Assembly (NCBI GenBank): GCA_028286585.1
Contig: JAQBRI010000002.1
Span: forward strand, 1-44,979
DNA from: Candidatus Kaiserbacteria bacterium
Lineage (GTDB): Bacteria; Patescibacteriota; Minisyncoccia; Phycocordibacterales; UBA2100
Length of the DNA stretch: 44,979 nt
Direction: 5' to 3'
The stretch's first letter is position 1. Every line of letters starts with the position of its first letter. The notes below the pieces were generated by a model. It saw only the letters and a list, made by a program, of their open reading frames with translations, made no database searches and had not been told where the DNA came from. Shown here piece by piece: positions 18,310 to 28,200 of this stretch. Position numbers and translations under genes: made by a program.

Positions 18310-19812
18310 TTACTGCGCTCTGTCTTTATATACAGAGTCGGCAGTGTCATAGCGGAGCTGATACAAGGCGAGTGTCATTCCGGGCGAAATCGTGATCAGT
18401 TCGAGGCGACGGTAGTGATTGTCGAAATAGTCGCGAATCGTTTTTTCGTAGCCCTGGTCGTAGCTCAATAAGAGCCATGCACGCTGATGGCTTCCGGTAA
18501 CAGTTTTAACTTCATTAGGAAAAGTATCTGGATTAAATGGAGGAATAGGACCAGTTACATGTTGGTTCCACAGAGGTAGTGTCGAAATTGACACCGGTCC
18601 TTGATAATAATATTCAATCGGATAAATCGTAAATGGCGCGGAGACTATGATTACGTCTTGAGGATTTGCGTATGTATCGAGATACGTTGCCACTGTCGCA
18701 TAGTTTTCTTTGGTAGGTGTATTAGGATTCAAACTGACAACTAAAATTGACACAATCAGCGAGACAAACAAAATCGTAGTAAGTATACTGCGCGCAATTC
18801 CTTCGGCAGAATTTATGAGAGCACTCAAAAGTAATGCACAGGCCGGAAGTACGAAGATAAGGTATCGTGCTTCAAATATGGGCCGTACAAAGATGCTTAC
18901 CACAAATCCGACTCCAACAGGGATAACAATTGAAGTAAGCAGATACCTATTGTCTATGGTTTCTGAGCCGGCATATTTTTTTATTGCAAACAGCCATACC
19001 AGCATGACGATCGGCCACAATGCAACGATAAATGTATTGATCGGAACACTTTGAATGCCAAATATAAATTGTACATATGTATTAAATATATCAATCAAAC
19101 CTGGCGCGTGCAGAAGCGGTTCAGAATTGCTTATTTTGCCCAGATATCGAACATAGAGAAGCCATGGCGCGAGCGAAAGTAATACTGCAGCTGCAGCGAT
19201 TACAAATTTTCTAAAACTGCGCTCCGGAAAGTCAGATCGATGGAACAGATAAAACATGCCTTGTGTTATAAGGACCAGTCCAAAATAATAATGCGTATAA
19301 GCACCAAGAATGGCAGTTATACCGTATGCAATCCAATATTGTGTCTGTCCGGTTTTGCGAATTCGCACAAAGAGATATTGATTTAAGACCGTGAGAAACA
19401 CCAATAGACTGTACATGCGTGCCTCATTTCCATACCAGATCATAAAAGGTGAGAGTGCAAATATTGCAGCTCCGGTGCCGCTTATAAGGCGCGATTCGTA
19501 CACTTCATCACCCAGGCGTATGACAAGCGGAATGGTGAGTACGAAAAAAAGAAGAGAAAAGAGTCGGACAAATTCAATATTGACTCCAAATATAAGCTGC
19601 CAAAAATAAATCATCATGTGATAGAGCGGTACATGCACATCTTGCGCTACAACATATAAGATGCCGCCGGGATAGCGGCCGGTCTGCCACAGGGTCTGTG
19701 CTTCATCCAATCGGATACTTTGGCCCAGAAAAAGGAAGTACGAAATTATGCACACCCCAGTCATCAACCCCAGTGTAAGAAAATACGTTCGGTATAGTGT
19801 AAATTGAGTCAT
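18310..19812 (-). CDS. GT-C fold glycosyltransferase (GT39/ArnT/PMT-like), multi-pass membrane protein
   Basis: Early luminal acidic RLDEAQTLW motif; many TM segments; RIRKTGQTQYWIAYGITAILGAYTHYYFG. Confidence 0.75.
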   Translation of the reverse strand: MTQFTLYRTYFLTLGLMTGVCIISYFLFLGQSIRLDEAQTLWQTGRYPGGILYVVAQDVHVPLYHMMIYFWQLIFGVNIEFVRLFSLLFFVLTIPLVIRLGDEVYESRLISGTGAAIFALSPFMIWYGNEARMYSLLVFLTVLNQYLFVRIRKTGQTQYWIAYGITAILGAYTHYYFGLVLITQGMFYLFHRSDFPERSFRKFVIAAAAVLLSLAPWLLYVRYLGKISNSEPLLHAPGLIDIFNTYVQFIFGIQSVPINTFIVALWPIVMLVWLFAIKKYAGSETIDNRYLLTSIVIPVGVGFVVSIFVRPIFEARYLIFVLPACALLLSALINSAEGIARSILTTILFVSLIVSILVVSLNPNTPTKENYATVATYLDTYANPQDVIIVSAPFTIYPIEYYYQGPVSISTLPLWNQHVTGPIPPFNPDTFPNEVKTVTGSHQRAWLLLSYDQGYEKTIRDYFDNHYRRLELITISPGMTLALYQLRYDTADSVYKDRAQ

Positions 19813-19816
19813 ATGT

Positions 19817-21388
19817 TTATGTTGTATCGGTCCTCAGTGCTTGTTCGCGGCGAACCGTCAGATGCCGCACGGTTTGCGAATTATCTTCTGAATGATTTGA
19901 CTCGGTGGCAAAAGAGAATGTTTGTCGAGGGAGTGCTGCAAATATAAACGGAATAAATACACAGCTGCTTATTGCGGCCCATGCGATGTTATTGGCTACT
20001 GCCGGAGTAAGACCTTCACGCATAATACCGAACGCTCCTGCACAAACTGCAAGCGAAACATAGGCAATATGCCCGATAACCAAGTACCAAAAATTGCCCG
20101 AGAGTGCGCGTTTTGATGTGATTGCAAAACTCGACTTTTGTCGTGTTGCCGCACTTATGAGTGCGGAAAGATGAATTCCAAATCCACCCATCGAAAACGC
20201 AAGCGATCGAAATGTAAACGTGTTATCACTTGATCGGCGCAAAATAGTAAGTACCACAAACATGTATGGCAAAAATACCGAAGCCAGAGACATGGTGGTA
20301 ACGGTAAAAGGTTGTATGCCAAACAGTAAAAATAGAATCGGGAAGAAAGCGTTCGTAATAACAACTATTCCTGACAAAAAGTGTGATGCGGATGCGAGAT
20401 ATTGAATACGCTGGCTCAAGGACAGACCTGATCGGAAAAATACATTGTATCTAAAAATGACATCAAGAGCTCCGCGTGCCCAGCGCAGCTGCTGCTTGTA
20501 ATACGAAAGAAAATCTTCTGGCGCAAGACCTTCTGCCAACACCTTCGGGACATAAATGGAGTTCCAGTTGTTGGCATGCATCAAGAGCCCGGTGACAAAA
20601 TCTTCAGCAATACTTTCTTCGCACATGCCTCCAACTTCGACAATTGCTTCACGACGAATAACCATATTAGTGCCGCACATGGTCGCAGCATTGTAATTAT
20701 TTTTACCCTTACATATTGGTCCAAAGAACAATTCCTGCTGATCCCATGCACCTCGGGTTATGAGATTCAAGTTCTGGTTCTTGTAAAATTGAGGCGTTTG
20801 TACAAAGCCGAGACGCTTGTCTATAAAATAGGGAACCGTTTCCTTAAGAAAATCCTCGTGCGGTACATGATCGGCATCAAAGATACAGACAAGCGGATTT
20901 GTAGTAAGTCGCAGTGCATTGTTTATGTTACCTGCTTTAGCGCCGCCTGGTATGGTGCGCGTAATGCAGCCAATGTTGAGTCGAGACGCGAGTGCTTCGA
21001 CATCTTTCCAATTATCTTTTTTTGCGACAAAGCCGTCGTTCAAAATGTAGACAGCAAAATTTGGATAGTCCATATTTTTTATCGCAACTACAGTTTCTTC
21101 GATAATATCGATCGGTTCACCGGCAACAGTAATAAAAACATCCACAACCGGCGTATAAGAAATATCTTTGGCGAATGTTCGCTCGGTGTTCCAGACGGTA
21201 AAAATGTACGTACAAATCTGCCAAATCAAAAACACCTGTCCAATCAAGAGTATGCGAAAGAGAATGATATTGCTTGGGGCAAACCAAAATCCAATTACAT
21301 ACAAATAAAATAACGCGAATATAAATCCAAGAATGAGAATTGGTCGCGGTACCTGTGTTTGCGTAAATATGTTTTTATCTGGTTTCAT
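19817..21388 (-). CDS. Family 2 glycosyltransferase, cellulose-synthase (BcsA)-like
   Basis: DVFITVAGEP, ILNDGF, CIFDADHVPHEDFL, ESIAEDFVTGL, QQLRWARGALD (QxxRW), C-terminal TM helices. Confidence 0.88.
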   Translation of the reverse strand: MKPDKNIFTQTQVPRPILILGFIFALFYLYVIGFWFAPSNIILFRILLIGQVFLIWQICTYIFTVWNTERTFAKDISYTPVVDVFITVAGEPIDIIEETVVAIKNMDYPNFAVYILNDGFVAKKDNWKDVEALASRLNIGCITRTIPGGAKAGNINNALRLTTNPLVCIFDADHVPHEDFLKETVPYFIDKRLGFVQTPQFYKNQNLNLITRGAWDQQELFFGPICKGKNNYNAATMCGTNMVIRREAIVEVGGMCEESIAEDFVTGLLMHANNWNSIYVPKVLAEGLAPEDFLSYYKQQLRWARGALDVIFRYNVFFRSGLSLSQRIQYLASASHFLSGIVVITNAFFPILFLLFGIQPFTVTTMSLASVFLPYMFVVLTILRRSSDNTFTFRSLAFSMGGFGIHLSALISAATRQKSSFAITSKRALSGNFWYLVIGHIAYVSLAVCAGAFGIMREGLTPAVANNIAWAAISSCVFIPFIFAALPRQTFSFATESNHSEDNSQTVRHLTVRREQALRTDTT

Positions 21389-21399
21389 ACGTCTGTGTT

Positions 21400-22806
21400 T
21401 TACGGATTGAGTGTGGGAATATTTTTTGATAGGTCTGGCAGCTGATTGTTATAGAGCGCCATACCGAACCACACCCAGTTGTCGTCGTAATAGCTCAGTG
21501 TTTCTTTCCATGTGTTATTGTCTGGATCAAACAAAATCAAAAGTTTTTGATCGTATATTGCTTGTGCGTCCGCAGGATCGCTCACGATAAAATATCCAAT
21601 TGTTCCACCATATATTGCCGGTGCTTCGAAATCATTGGGTGCCGCGCCATTGTGTGCGTAATCGGCAAAGATTTTGCCTTTTTGATGCCAAAAATCTTTC
21701 AAAAAAGTCATATAGTCAAGGGTGGATTTGGCCCGGGGTTCCTTATTCCACTCCCAGTCAAGTGCAATGCGCCATGGAGCGCGCATTGCGTCATAGCTAT
21801 AATGTGTTGTCAATGTAGAAGAGGATATTGCTGAAATTGATCCGTCGCGGGTATTTATTTGTATCCAATCCGGTACCAGGTTTGCACTCGTGCCCGAATC
21901 GAGATGTCCGGTCATCGATGTTTGAAGCACGCTGTAAGAAGTATCAACAAGACTCAGCCACGGATGTGTCTTATCGATCTTGGCAAAGATCCGGTAACTG
22001 TATGGAGCAAAATAGGAAGGATTCACAACAATATATCCCTTACCAGAATTCTTTTCGAGATTGTTTGCTGCAAGGTACGGCTTGCCCTGTATCGTCACGA
22101 CTTCCAATCGCCAGATATCGGAAATAATACTGCGTGCTGAATTTAAATATTGTGGGTCCTGCCACCTGGCATAAGCAAAGACCAATGAAAGAGCAATATC
22201 TGAGTCGGCATCAGAGGCGGTATTGTTGCCTCCGCTTTCCGTTAGTACTCCGTACGTTCCGTTCTCGTGAGGACCGTATTGCCACGAAAATAAAGTATCG
22301 TTTGGACGCTTTAAGTTTGACTGTGTCCACTGCCATGCTTTGTCGAACGTAGTTTTGTCATCAAGCCATACCGCGCGTAGCATCGTATAACTTTCGCCTT
22401 CGGACGTGGTGATGTTATTACGGCTCGGGTCGACAGTACGAAATGTATTGTGTTCGACGTATTCAGATTTATATGCTTCCCACGCCGAGGCTGACATTGC
22501 TCCGGATGAGAACGAAAGTGGAATGCGTGCATAATCACTTCCAAAATAAAATCCCAATCCCAGCAAAACAATACCAACCGCGGTACAGATGCCTGCGAAA
22601 TACGGAAGTAAAGACTCTTTGTTTATTTTTTTGCCGCGTACTATTTTGTACACCAATGGAATAGCTATGCATACTCCTACCAAAAGAAGCACCTCTCCAA
22701 AAATAGAAAAATAAAAATCAGTACCGGAGTTCGGTAAAAAATCATTATAGATATTGTGAACCGTGCTGGTGGATGTCAATGTCGTCGTCGCGGTCGAGGT
22801 TGCCAT
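21400..22806 (-). CDS. Glycoside hydrolase family 8-like (BcsZ-like endoglucanase), N-terminally membrane anchored
   Basis: TSEGESYTMLRAVWLDDKTTFDKAWQWTQSNL, ASDADSDIALSLVFA, NPSYFAPYSYRIFA. Confidence 0.88.
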   Translation of the reverse strand: MATSTATTTLTSTSTVHNIYNDFLPNSGTDFYFSIFGEVLLLVGVCIAIPLVYKIVRGKKINKESLLPYFAGICTAVGIVLLGLGFYFGSDYARIPLSFSSGAMSASAWEAYKSEYVEHNTFRTVDPSRNNITTSEGESYTMLRAVWLDDKTTFDKAWQWTQSNLKRPNDTLFSWQYGPHENGTYGVLTESGGNNTASDADSDIALSLVFAYARWQDPQYLNSARSIISDIWRLEVVTIQGKPYLAANNLEKNSGKGYIVVNPSYFAPYSYRIFAKIDKTHPWLSLVDTSYSVLQTSMTGHLDSGTSANLVPDWIQINTRDGSISAISSSTLTTHYSYDAMRAPWRIALDWEWNKEPRAKSTLDYMTFLKDFWHQKGKIFADYAHNGAAPNDFEAPAIYGGTIGYFIVSDPADAQAIYDQKLLILFDPDNNTWKETLSYYDDNWVWFGMALYNNQLPDLSKNIPTLNP

Positions 22807-22915
22807 ATTGTGATTTATCTAATGTATTAAAGGCGTACCGTAATTGTGATAGCTGTAATGTTATTGACGTACATTCGTCACTAATATTACGAGTCACATA
22901 GGTGACCAAAATAAT

Positions 22916-23359
22916 ATGACCAAGAAAACCGCAGGACAGTTAGGAAAATTTCTCGTGATAGGAGTCGGCAACACTGCCGTCGATTTTATTGTGTTAAATA
23001 TTTTATTGCTGGTGATGCCGCTTCATATTTCTGCTTTATTTGGAGTTTTCAAAGCAATATCATTTGGAATTGCATCTCTTAACAGTTACATCTGGAATAA
23101 GTACTGGGCGTTTAGAAACGACAGGCCATATCTTTCGAAATCGAAGGAGCGAAATAGTTTTATTCTCGTCAGCTTGGGAGGACTTTGTATTAATACCGCA
23201 GCTTCATCATTTGTGTTTGCACTCTTAGTACAGGCAAATCCGATGATCTCACATATTTTTGCTGGAAACATCGGCGGACTCTTTGGTACGGCATTTGGTC
23301 TTGTTTGGAATTTTATTGCCTACAAATATTTCGTCTTTCGAAGCACACAAACCGCATGA
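22916..23359 (+). CDS. GtrA family membrane protein
   Basis: KFLVIGVGNTAVDFIVLNILL, four TM segments, NSYIWNKYWAFRN, GLVWNFIAYKYFVF. Confidence 0.9.
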   Translation: MTKKTAGQLGKFLVIGVGNTAVDFIVLNILLLVMPLHISALFGVFKAISFGIASLNSYIWNKYWAFRNDRPYLSKSKERNSFILVSLGGLCINTAASSFVFALLVQANPMISHIFAGNIGGLFGTAFGLVWNFIAYKYFVFRSTQTA

Positions 23360-23380
23360 TTATTAAGTATAAAAAACTAT

Positions 23381-24124
23381 ATGGCAAAAGAACAAACATA
23401 TTTATCCGTTATTATCCCAGCGTACAACGAGTCGTCGCGCATTGTAGAAACGTTGCATGAGGTGCAGACTTTTTTGGATGCACAAAAATATAACAGTGAA
23501 GTTATTGTTGTCGATGATGGATCGACCGACAAGCTTTATGATGTGGTACTGAAGCATGCAAAAAACATGTCATATCTAAAATGTATCCGCTATCGAAAAA
23601 ACCGGGGTAAAGGATATGCTGTGCGCGAAGGAATGTTACAGGCAGAAGGAATATATCGGCTTTTTATGGATGCAGATAACTCAGTAACAATCGATCATGT
23701 GACCAAATTTATTTCAGAAGCGCAGCAGGGGAATGATATTGTAATCGGCTCGATCTTAATTCCAAACAAGCAAAATGCCGTCGAGAAAAATGGCTTGCAT
23801 AGAAAAATCTTACGAGTGTGCACCCGGCTTGTCCGCTCACTTTTTGTACGACTCAACGTAACAGTGTATGACACGCAGCGCGGCTTTAAGTTGTTTACCA
23901 ATCAGGCAGCGCGAAGAATTTTTGCTCTTCAAAAAATCGAGCGATTTGGCTTCGATGTAGAATTATTGGTATTGGGCGACAAGATGCAGTTCAAAATCAA
24001 GGAAGTAAGTGTGCGTTGGATAAATCCAGAAGGATCGAAAGTTACACTTATGTCATATCCGCAATCACTTTTTGAGCTTCTAGTTATTCAATGGAATATC
24101 ATGACTCATAGGTATAAATTTTAA
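23381..24124 (+). CDS. Polyprenyl/dolichyl-phosphate glycosyltransferase-like GT2 (GtrB/DPM1/ALG5-like)
   Basis: LSVIIPAYNESSRIVETL, VIVVDDGSTDK, YRKNRGKGYAVREGML, MDADNSV. Confidence 0.9.
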   Translation: MAKEQTYLSVIIPAYNESSRIVETLHEVQTFLDAQKYNSEVIVVDDGSTDKLYDVVLKHAKNMSYLKCIRYRKNRGKGYAVREGMLQAEGIYRLFMDADNSVTIDHVTKFISEAQQGNDIVIGSILIPNKQNAVEKNGLHRKILRVCTRLVRSLFVRLNVTVYDTQRGFKLFTNQAARRIFALQKIERFGFDVELLVLGDKMQFKIKEVSVRWINPEGSKVTLMSYPQSLFELLVIQWNIMTHRYKF

Positions 24125-24181
24125 AAAGTTATACAAGCGAGTGCCTAGCCAATCTATGGGGTGTATCGCATACTAAAGTAC

Positions 24182-24817
24182 ATGTCTTTCAAAAGAATCA
24201 TGCGGATAGCCATAGTGCTCGTTATGATTCTGGGAATCGTGGTATTTATTCTCCCGGATATTCTTCGCGCGGTAGAGTGGAAATATATGTATGAAAACGT
24301 GGATGATGTTCCGCACTCTGATATTGGCATTATTTTAGGAGCTTCTATTGTACGAGGTAAGCCGTCGCCAATTCTCGAAGCTCGTGCAGACGCGGCCATA
24401 GCGCTGTATCACAAGGCGAAGATTACCAAAATTCTCATTTCGGGGGATGGTGAGTCGACGTATTATAACGAAATTGATCCAGTACTATCCTATATCGAAA
24501 ATGCCGGTATACCGGAAGGTGATATTTTGCTGGATTACCATGGGCTTGATACGTATACGAGCATGCTCCGCGCTGCAAATGAATATCATATTATGCGCGC
24601 GATTATTGTCACGCAGGACTTTCATTTACCGCGCGCGCTGTACTTGGCGCATGCAGCGGGAATGACTGCATATGGATTGCCGGCCGATAATAGTGAAAGC
24701 AGTATTTATAATTACATTCGTGAGATTCCCGCATGCATAAAAGCAGTAGGACAAATTTGGATGCTTGATGCCTACAAAACGTATCACTATTATCGCCTCA
24801 CTTTTGCGAGTTCTTAA
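24182..24817 (+). CDS. SanA/YdcF/DUF218-like membrane protein
   Basis: HSDIGIILGASIVRGKPSPILEARADAAIALY...KILISGDG, ALYLAHAAGM. Start 24182 preferred (CATACT -10 ends 7 nt upstream). Confidence 0.8.
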   Translation: MSFKRIMRIAIVLVMILGIVVFILPDILRAVEWKYMYENVDDVPHSDIGIILGASIVRGKPSPILEARADAAIALYHKAKITKILISGDGESTYYNEIDPVLSYIENAGIPEGDILLDYHGLDTYTSMLRAANEYHIMRAIIVTQDFHLPRALYLAHAAGMTAYGLPADNSESSIYNYIREIPACIKAVGQIWMLDAYKTYHYYRLTFASS

Positions 24818-24868
24818 CGCTCGATACACAAGTTAGCGTTTTCTTTTAAATGTTGTAGCATGAGGGGT

Positions 24869-25165
24869 ATGCAATTTTCAATTCCACACAAAGATTCCAA
24901 AATATCAGCAATAACAAAGGTTAAAAAAGCTTTACAGCAATCACGTTCGCAGCTTGCAGGACATGTAACCGACATGCAAGAAGAATGGAAGGATAACGTT
25001 TTGCATTTTTCGTTTACATTACAAAAAAGCCATATAGCGGGCACACTTACAATCACTGAAAAGGAATACGAAATTTACGCCAAGCTTCCGCTCGTGTGGC
25101 GTCTTTTCGAAGGAAGAATTGAATCAGAAATCAAACAGCAAATAAGCGCAATCCTACCGCAATAA
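24869..25165 (+). CDS. Small protein resembling polyhydroxyalkanoic acid system (PHA_gran_rgn) family
   Basis: MQFSIPHKDSKISAITKVKKALQQ...WKDNVLHFSFTLQKSHIAGTLTITEKEYEIYAKLPLVWRLFEGRIESEI. Confidence 0.55.
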   Translation: MQFSIPHKDSKISAITKVKKALQQSRSQLAGHVTDMQEEWKDNVLHFSFTLQKSHIAGTLTITEKEYEIYAKLPLVWRLFEGRIESEIKQQISAILPQ

Positions 25166-25212
25166 AGCGTAGTTGTATAGAAAAAACGAAGACAATTTGT
25201 TTCTGGTATTAA

Positions 25213-25246
25213 AAAACCCTTGCGTATCGCTACGCAAGGGTTTTGG
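25213..25246. terminator. Bidirectional terminator
   Basis: AAAACCCTTGCGTA-tcgc-TACGCAAGGGTTTT. Confidence 0.88.
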
Positions 25247-25266
25247 ATTTGCTTTGAGGAAATTCC

Positions 25267-28200
25267 CTAAGCTCGATGTTCCATGCACCATGTTCTGGCG
25301 TTCTGAAACATGCGGAGCCACGGGGAAGCCTCGAGGCCTTTCCATGAGTCTGGCATCCAAGGCCACTGCCACAAACGAAAACAACGTTCTGGGTGAGGCA
25401 TCATCGCAAGATGACGTCCATCCGGAGAGCAGAGTGCGGTGTATCCACCTGGTGAACCACTCGGATTATGTGGATATGCTTCTGTTGGGTTCCCGTAGGG
25501 ATCAAGAAGCACCAAGGGAGACAGATTGAGTCGAAGAACCTCTTTCTCAATCTCTTGATCCGGAAAGAATCTTCGTCCTTCTCCGTTTGCATTCCACACG
25601 CCGAGTTTTGTTCCCTCCATGCCGAAAAGCAAGATCGACGGATTAGGCAGAATTTCAACCTGCACCCATCGAGATTCAAACCGACCCGAAGTGTTGTGAA
25701 CGAATCTCGGCTGTTTTTCACCCGCGATCCCTTTCCATGGAACCCATCCGAGTAGCGCCATCAGCTGGCAGCCGTTGCAAACACCGAGCGAGAACGTATC
25801 CTCGCGGGCGTAGAAACGGTCGAACATTTCTCTCAACTTTTCATTGAAAAGAATTGTTCCTGCCCAGCCTTTCGCGCTATCGAACACGTCCATGTAGGAG
25901 AAGCCACCGGCAAAGATCAGTCCCTGGAACTGGTCCAGGTCGATCTTGCCGAGAAGGAGATCACTCATCGTGACATCCCATGGTTCAAGACCGGCAGCAA
26001 AGCATGCCGCCTGCATTTCTCTGTCGCCGTTTGTACCTTCCTCTCGCAATATTGCAACGCGAGGTTTGTTGTACGCTCCCAAAATTTGCGGAGTCGTTGA
26101 GACTGGAGTAAATGAAAGGTGATAAGATGGTGCTTCATTGAGTCCTGGAAGAATTTCCAAATGACCCAGGTGTTCTTCTCGGGCACATTCGACAGTGCTC
26201 TGCTCCTCTTCGAGACGTGAACTCGTCGATTCCCACAAGTGACGTAGATAGCCTATGTTCATTTGAAACAAGATTTCTTCTTCGTGGGAGCCGGCACTAC
26301 TATTGATCACCCCGCAAAGGGGGTCCTCTCTAGTTATGCCAACAAACGAGCACGGAACGTTGAAAGTATTACAGATCCTGAACAATCGATGTTCATCATC
26401 TGACGATATTTCGAGCACAAAGCCAAGTTCTTCGGCAAACATCTCCGTGATAACAGTCTCCGCACTTTTTGCGTAGAGAATGAACCCGCATCGACTTGCC
26501 ATGCACATCTCGGCAACTGCGGTTATGAGGCCGCCGTCGCTTCGATCATGGAGAGACAAAATCACCCCTTCATCGATCATCTGCTGCACCGCAAGAAACG
26601 AATTTCTCAGGAGCTTGGGATTTTCAACATCTGGCGATTCACACCCTAGTTGGTTAAAAGCTTGAGCCAAGGCAGAACCGCCGAGGCGATTTTTACCTTC
26701 TCCTAAGTCAATCAAGTATAGGCTGCTTTCTCCTGGGCGCTTAATGTCCGGGGTGACCTTTTTGGTAATATCGGGCACAGATGCGTATCCGAGTATCACC
26801 AAACTCCCGGGAGCCTTTACAGGCTCTCTTAAACTTGGAATCGCCGCCGCCATCGAGAGGCTATCCTTTCCACCATCAACTGCGATGCCAAGTGCGATCA
26901 TAAGATCGGACATAGCAACCGCAGCGTCATAGAGGAGGGCGCCTTCGTAAGGTAGCTTCGCAGGCCACATCCAGTTTGCACGACACCGTATATTTATAAT
27001 GTCGCTGATCCGTGCGCCAGCCATATTGGTCAGCATTTCTCCTACTGCCATTCGGGCCCCCGCTTTGGGATCGATGAGCATCTTGATCGGCTGTTCACCG
27101 AGTGAAGATGCGCTTCCAGTAAGAGCAAAGTGGCTTTGCGCATTAACACTGACATCCGCAATCGGAATCTGAGCGATCCCGCAGCATTGCTGCTGCGCTA
27201 CAAGCCCGCCGACGCTTCGATCGACTTTATGAACTAGAAATCCTTTCGAGCCCACAGAAAGCAAGGCGAACACTGCTTTGATGGCAATGCCCACAGTGAT
27301 ATCGGGAAGGTTCAGAGGCTTGAGGTCTTTGGTCCGCCGTTTTGATTCAAACGTTTTCTGCGGCATGTTCGTAAGAATTTGCTCCAGGTTTAGTTCGACG
27401 GGTGTTGTTCCGTTCAGGGTGTCTTCGAGGCAGACGTTTCCGCTGCCATCAATAACACCCAAGACTTCGCAGTTCACACGTTCGCGTGCGCAGATCGACG
27501 TGAAGAGATCAATCTGCTCCTGCCTGATCAAGAGTCCGTATCCTTCTTGGAATTCGGCACTCCAGATTTTGAGCACGGACATTGTCTTGTCGCCAAGCAC
27601 GATGCCGCGAATGTTGATCTTGCCACCCAGGGGTTCGAGAAGTTCAGTGAGAACATTCGATGGCCCTCCGGCACCTTGATCGTGAATGCTCGAGATGGGA
27701 TTTTTGTCTCCCATTTCGACGCAGGCTCGAATGACCCGATTCGCACGATTCTCCATCTCTGCGTTACCACGTTGAACGGAGCTGAAATCGAGTGATTCGG
27801 AATTCTCGCCTTGCATCATGCTTGAGGCTGAGCTGCCGCCGACCCCAATGGGGTAGGCAGGACCGCCAATGCGCACGATGAGCATTCCAACTTCGGCCGT
27901 CTCCTTTGTGATGTGGCCATCAAACAAATGCCCCACACCACCACTGTAAAGGATAGGCTTACGTGGCTCGCGCCATTCGTTGTCGACCATCTGACCAAAA
28001 GTTCGAGTAAAGCCCAGTGTGAGGGGCTCACCAAACTGATTGCCATAACTTGATACGCCGTTGCTACCCTCGATGAGAATCGAAAGTGGCGAAGCGTATT
28101 TAGATGGCTTGTCATGGCCAACTTCCTCTCCCGAAATTTGATATCCGGGAATGAAGAGGTTTCCGACAAAGTAACCTGCGGCGCCAACGCCGACGATGCC

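Noticed and set aside
20576-21313. 245-aa plus-strand ORF opposite the BcsA-like GT2
   Set aside because: Shadow ORF over conserved GT2 motifs; no signal or domain recognised.
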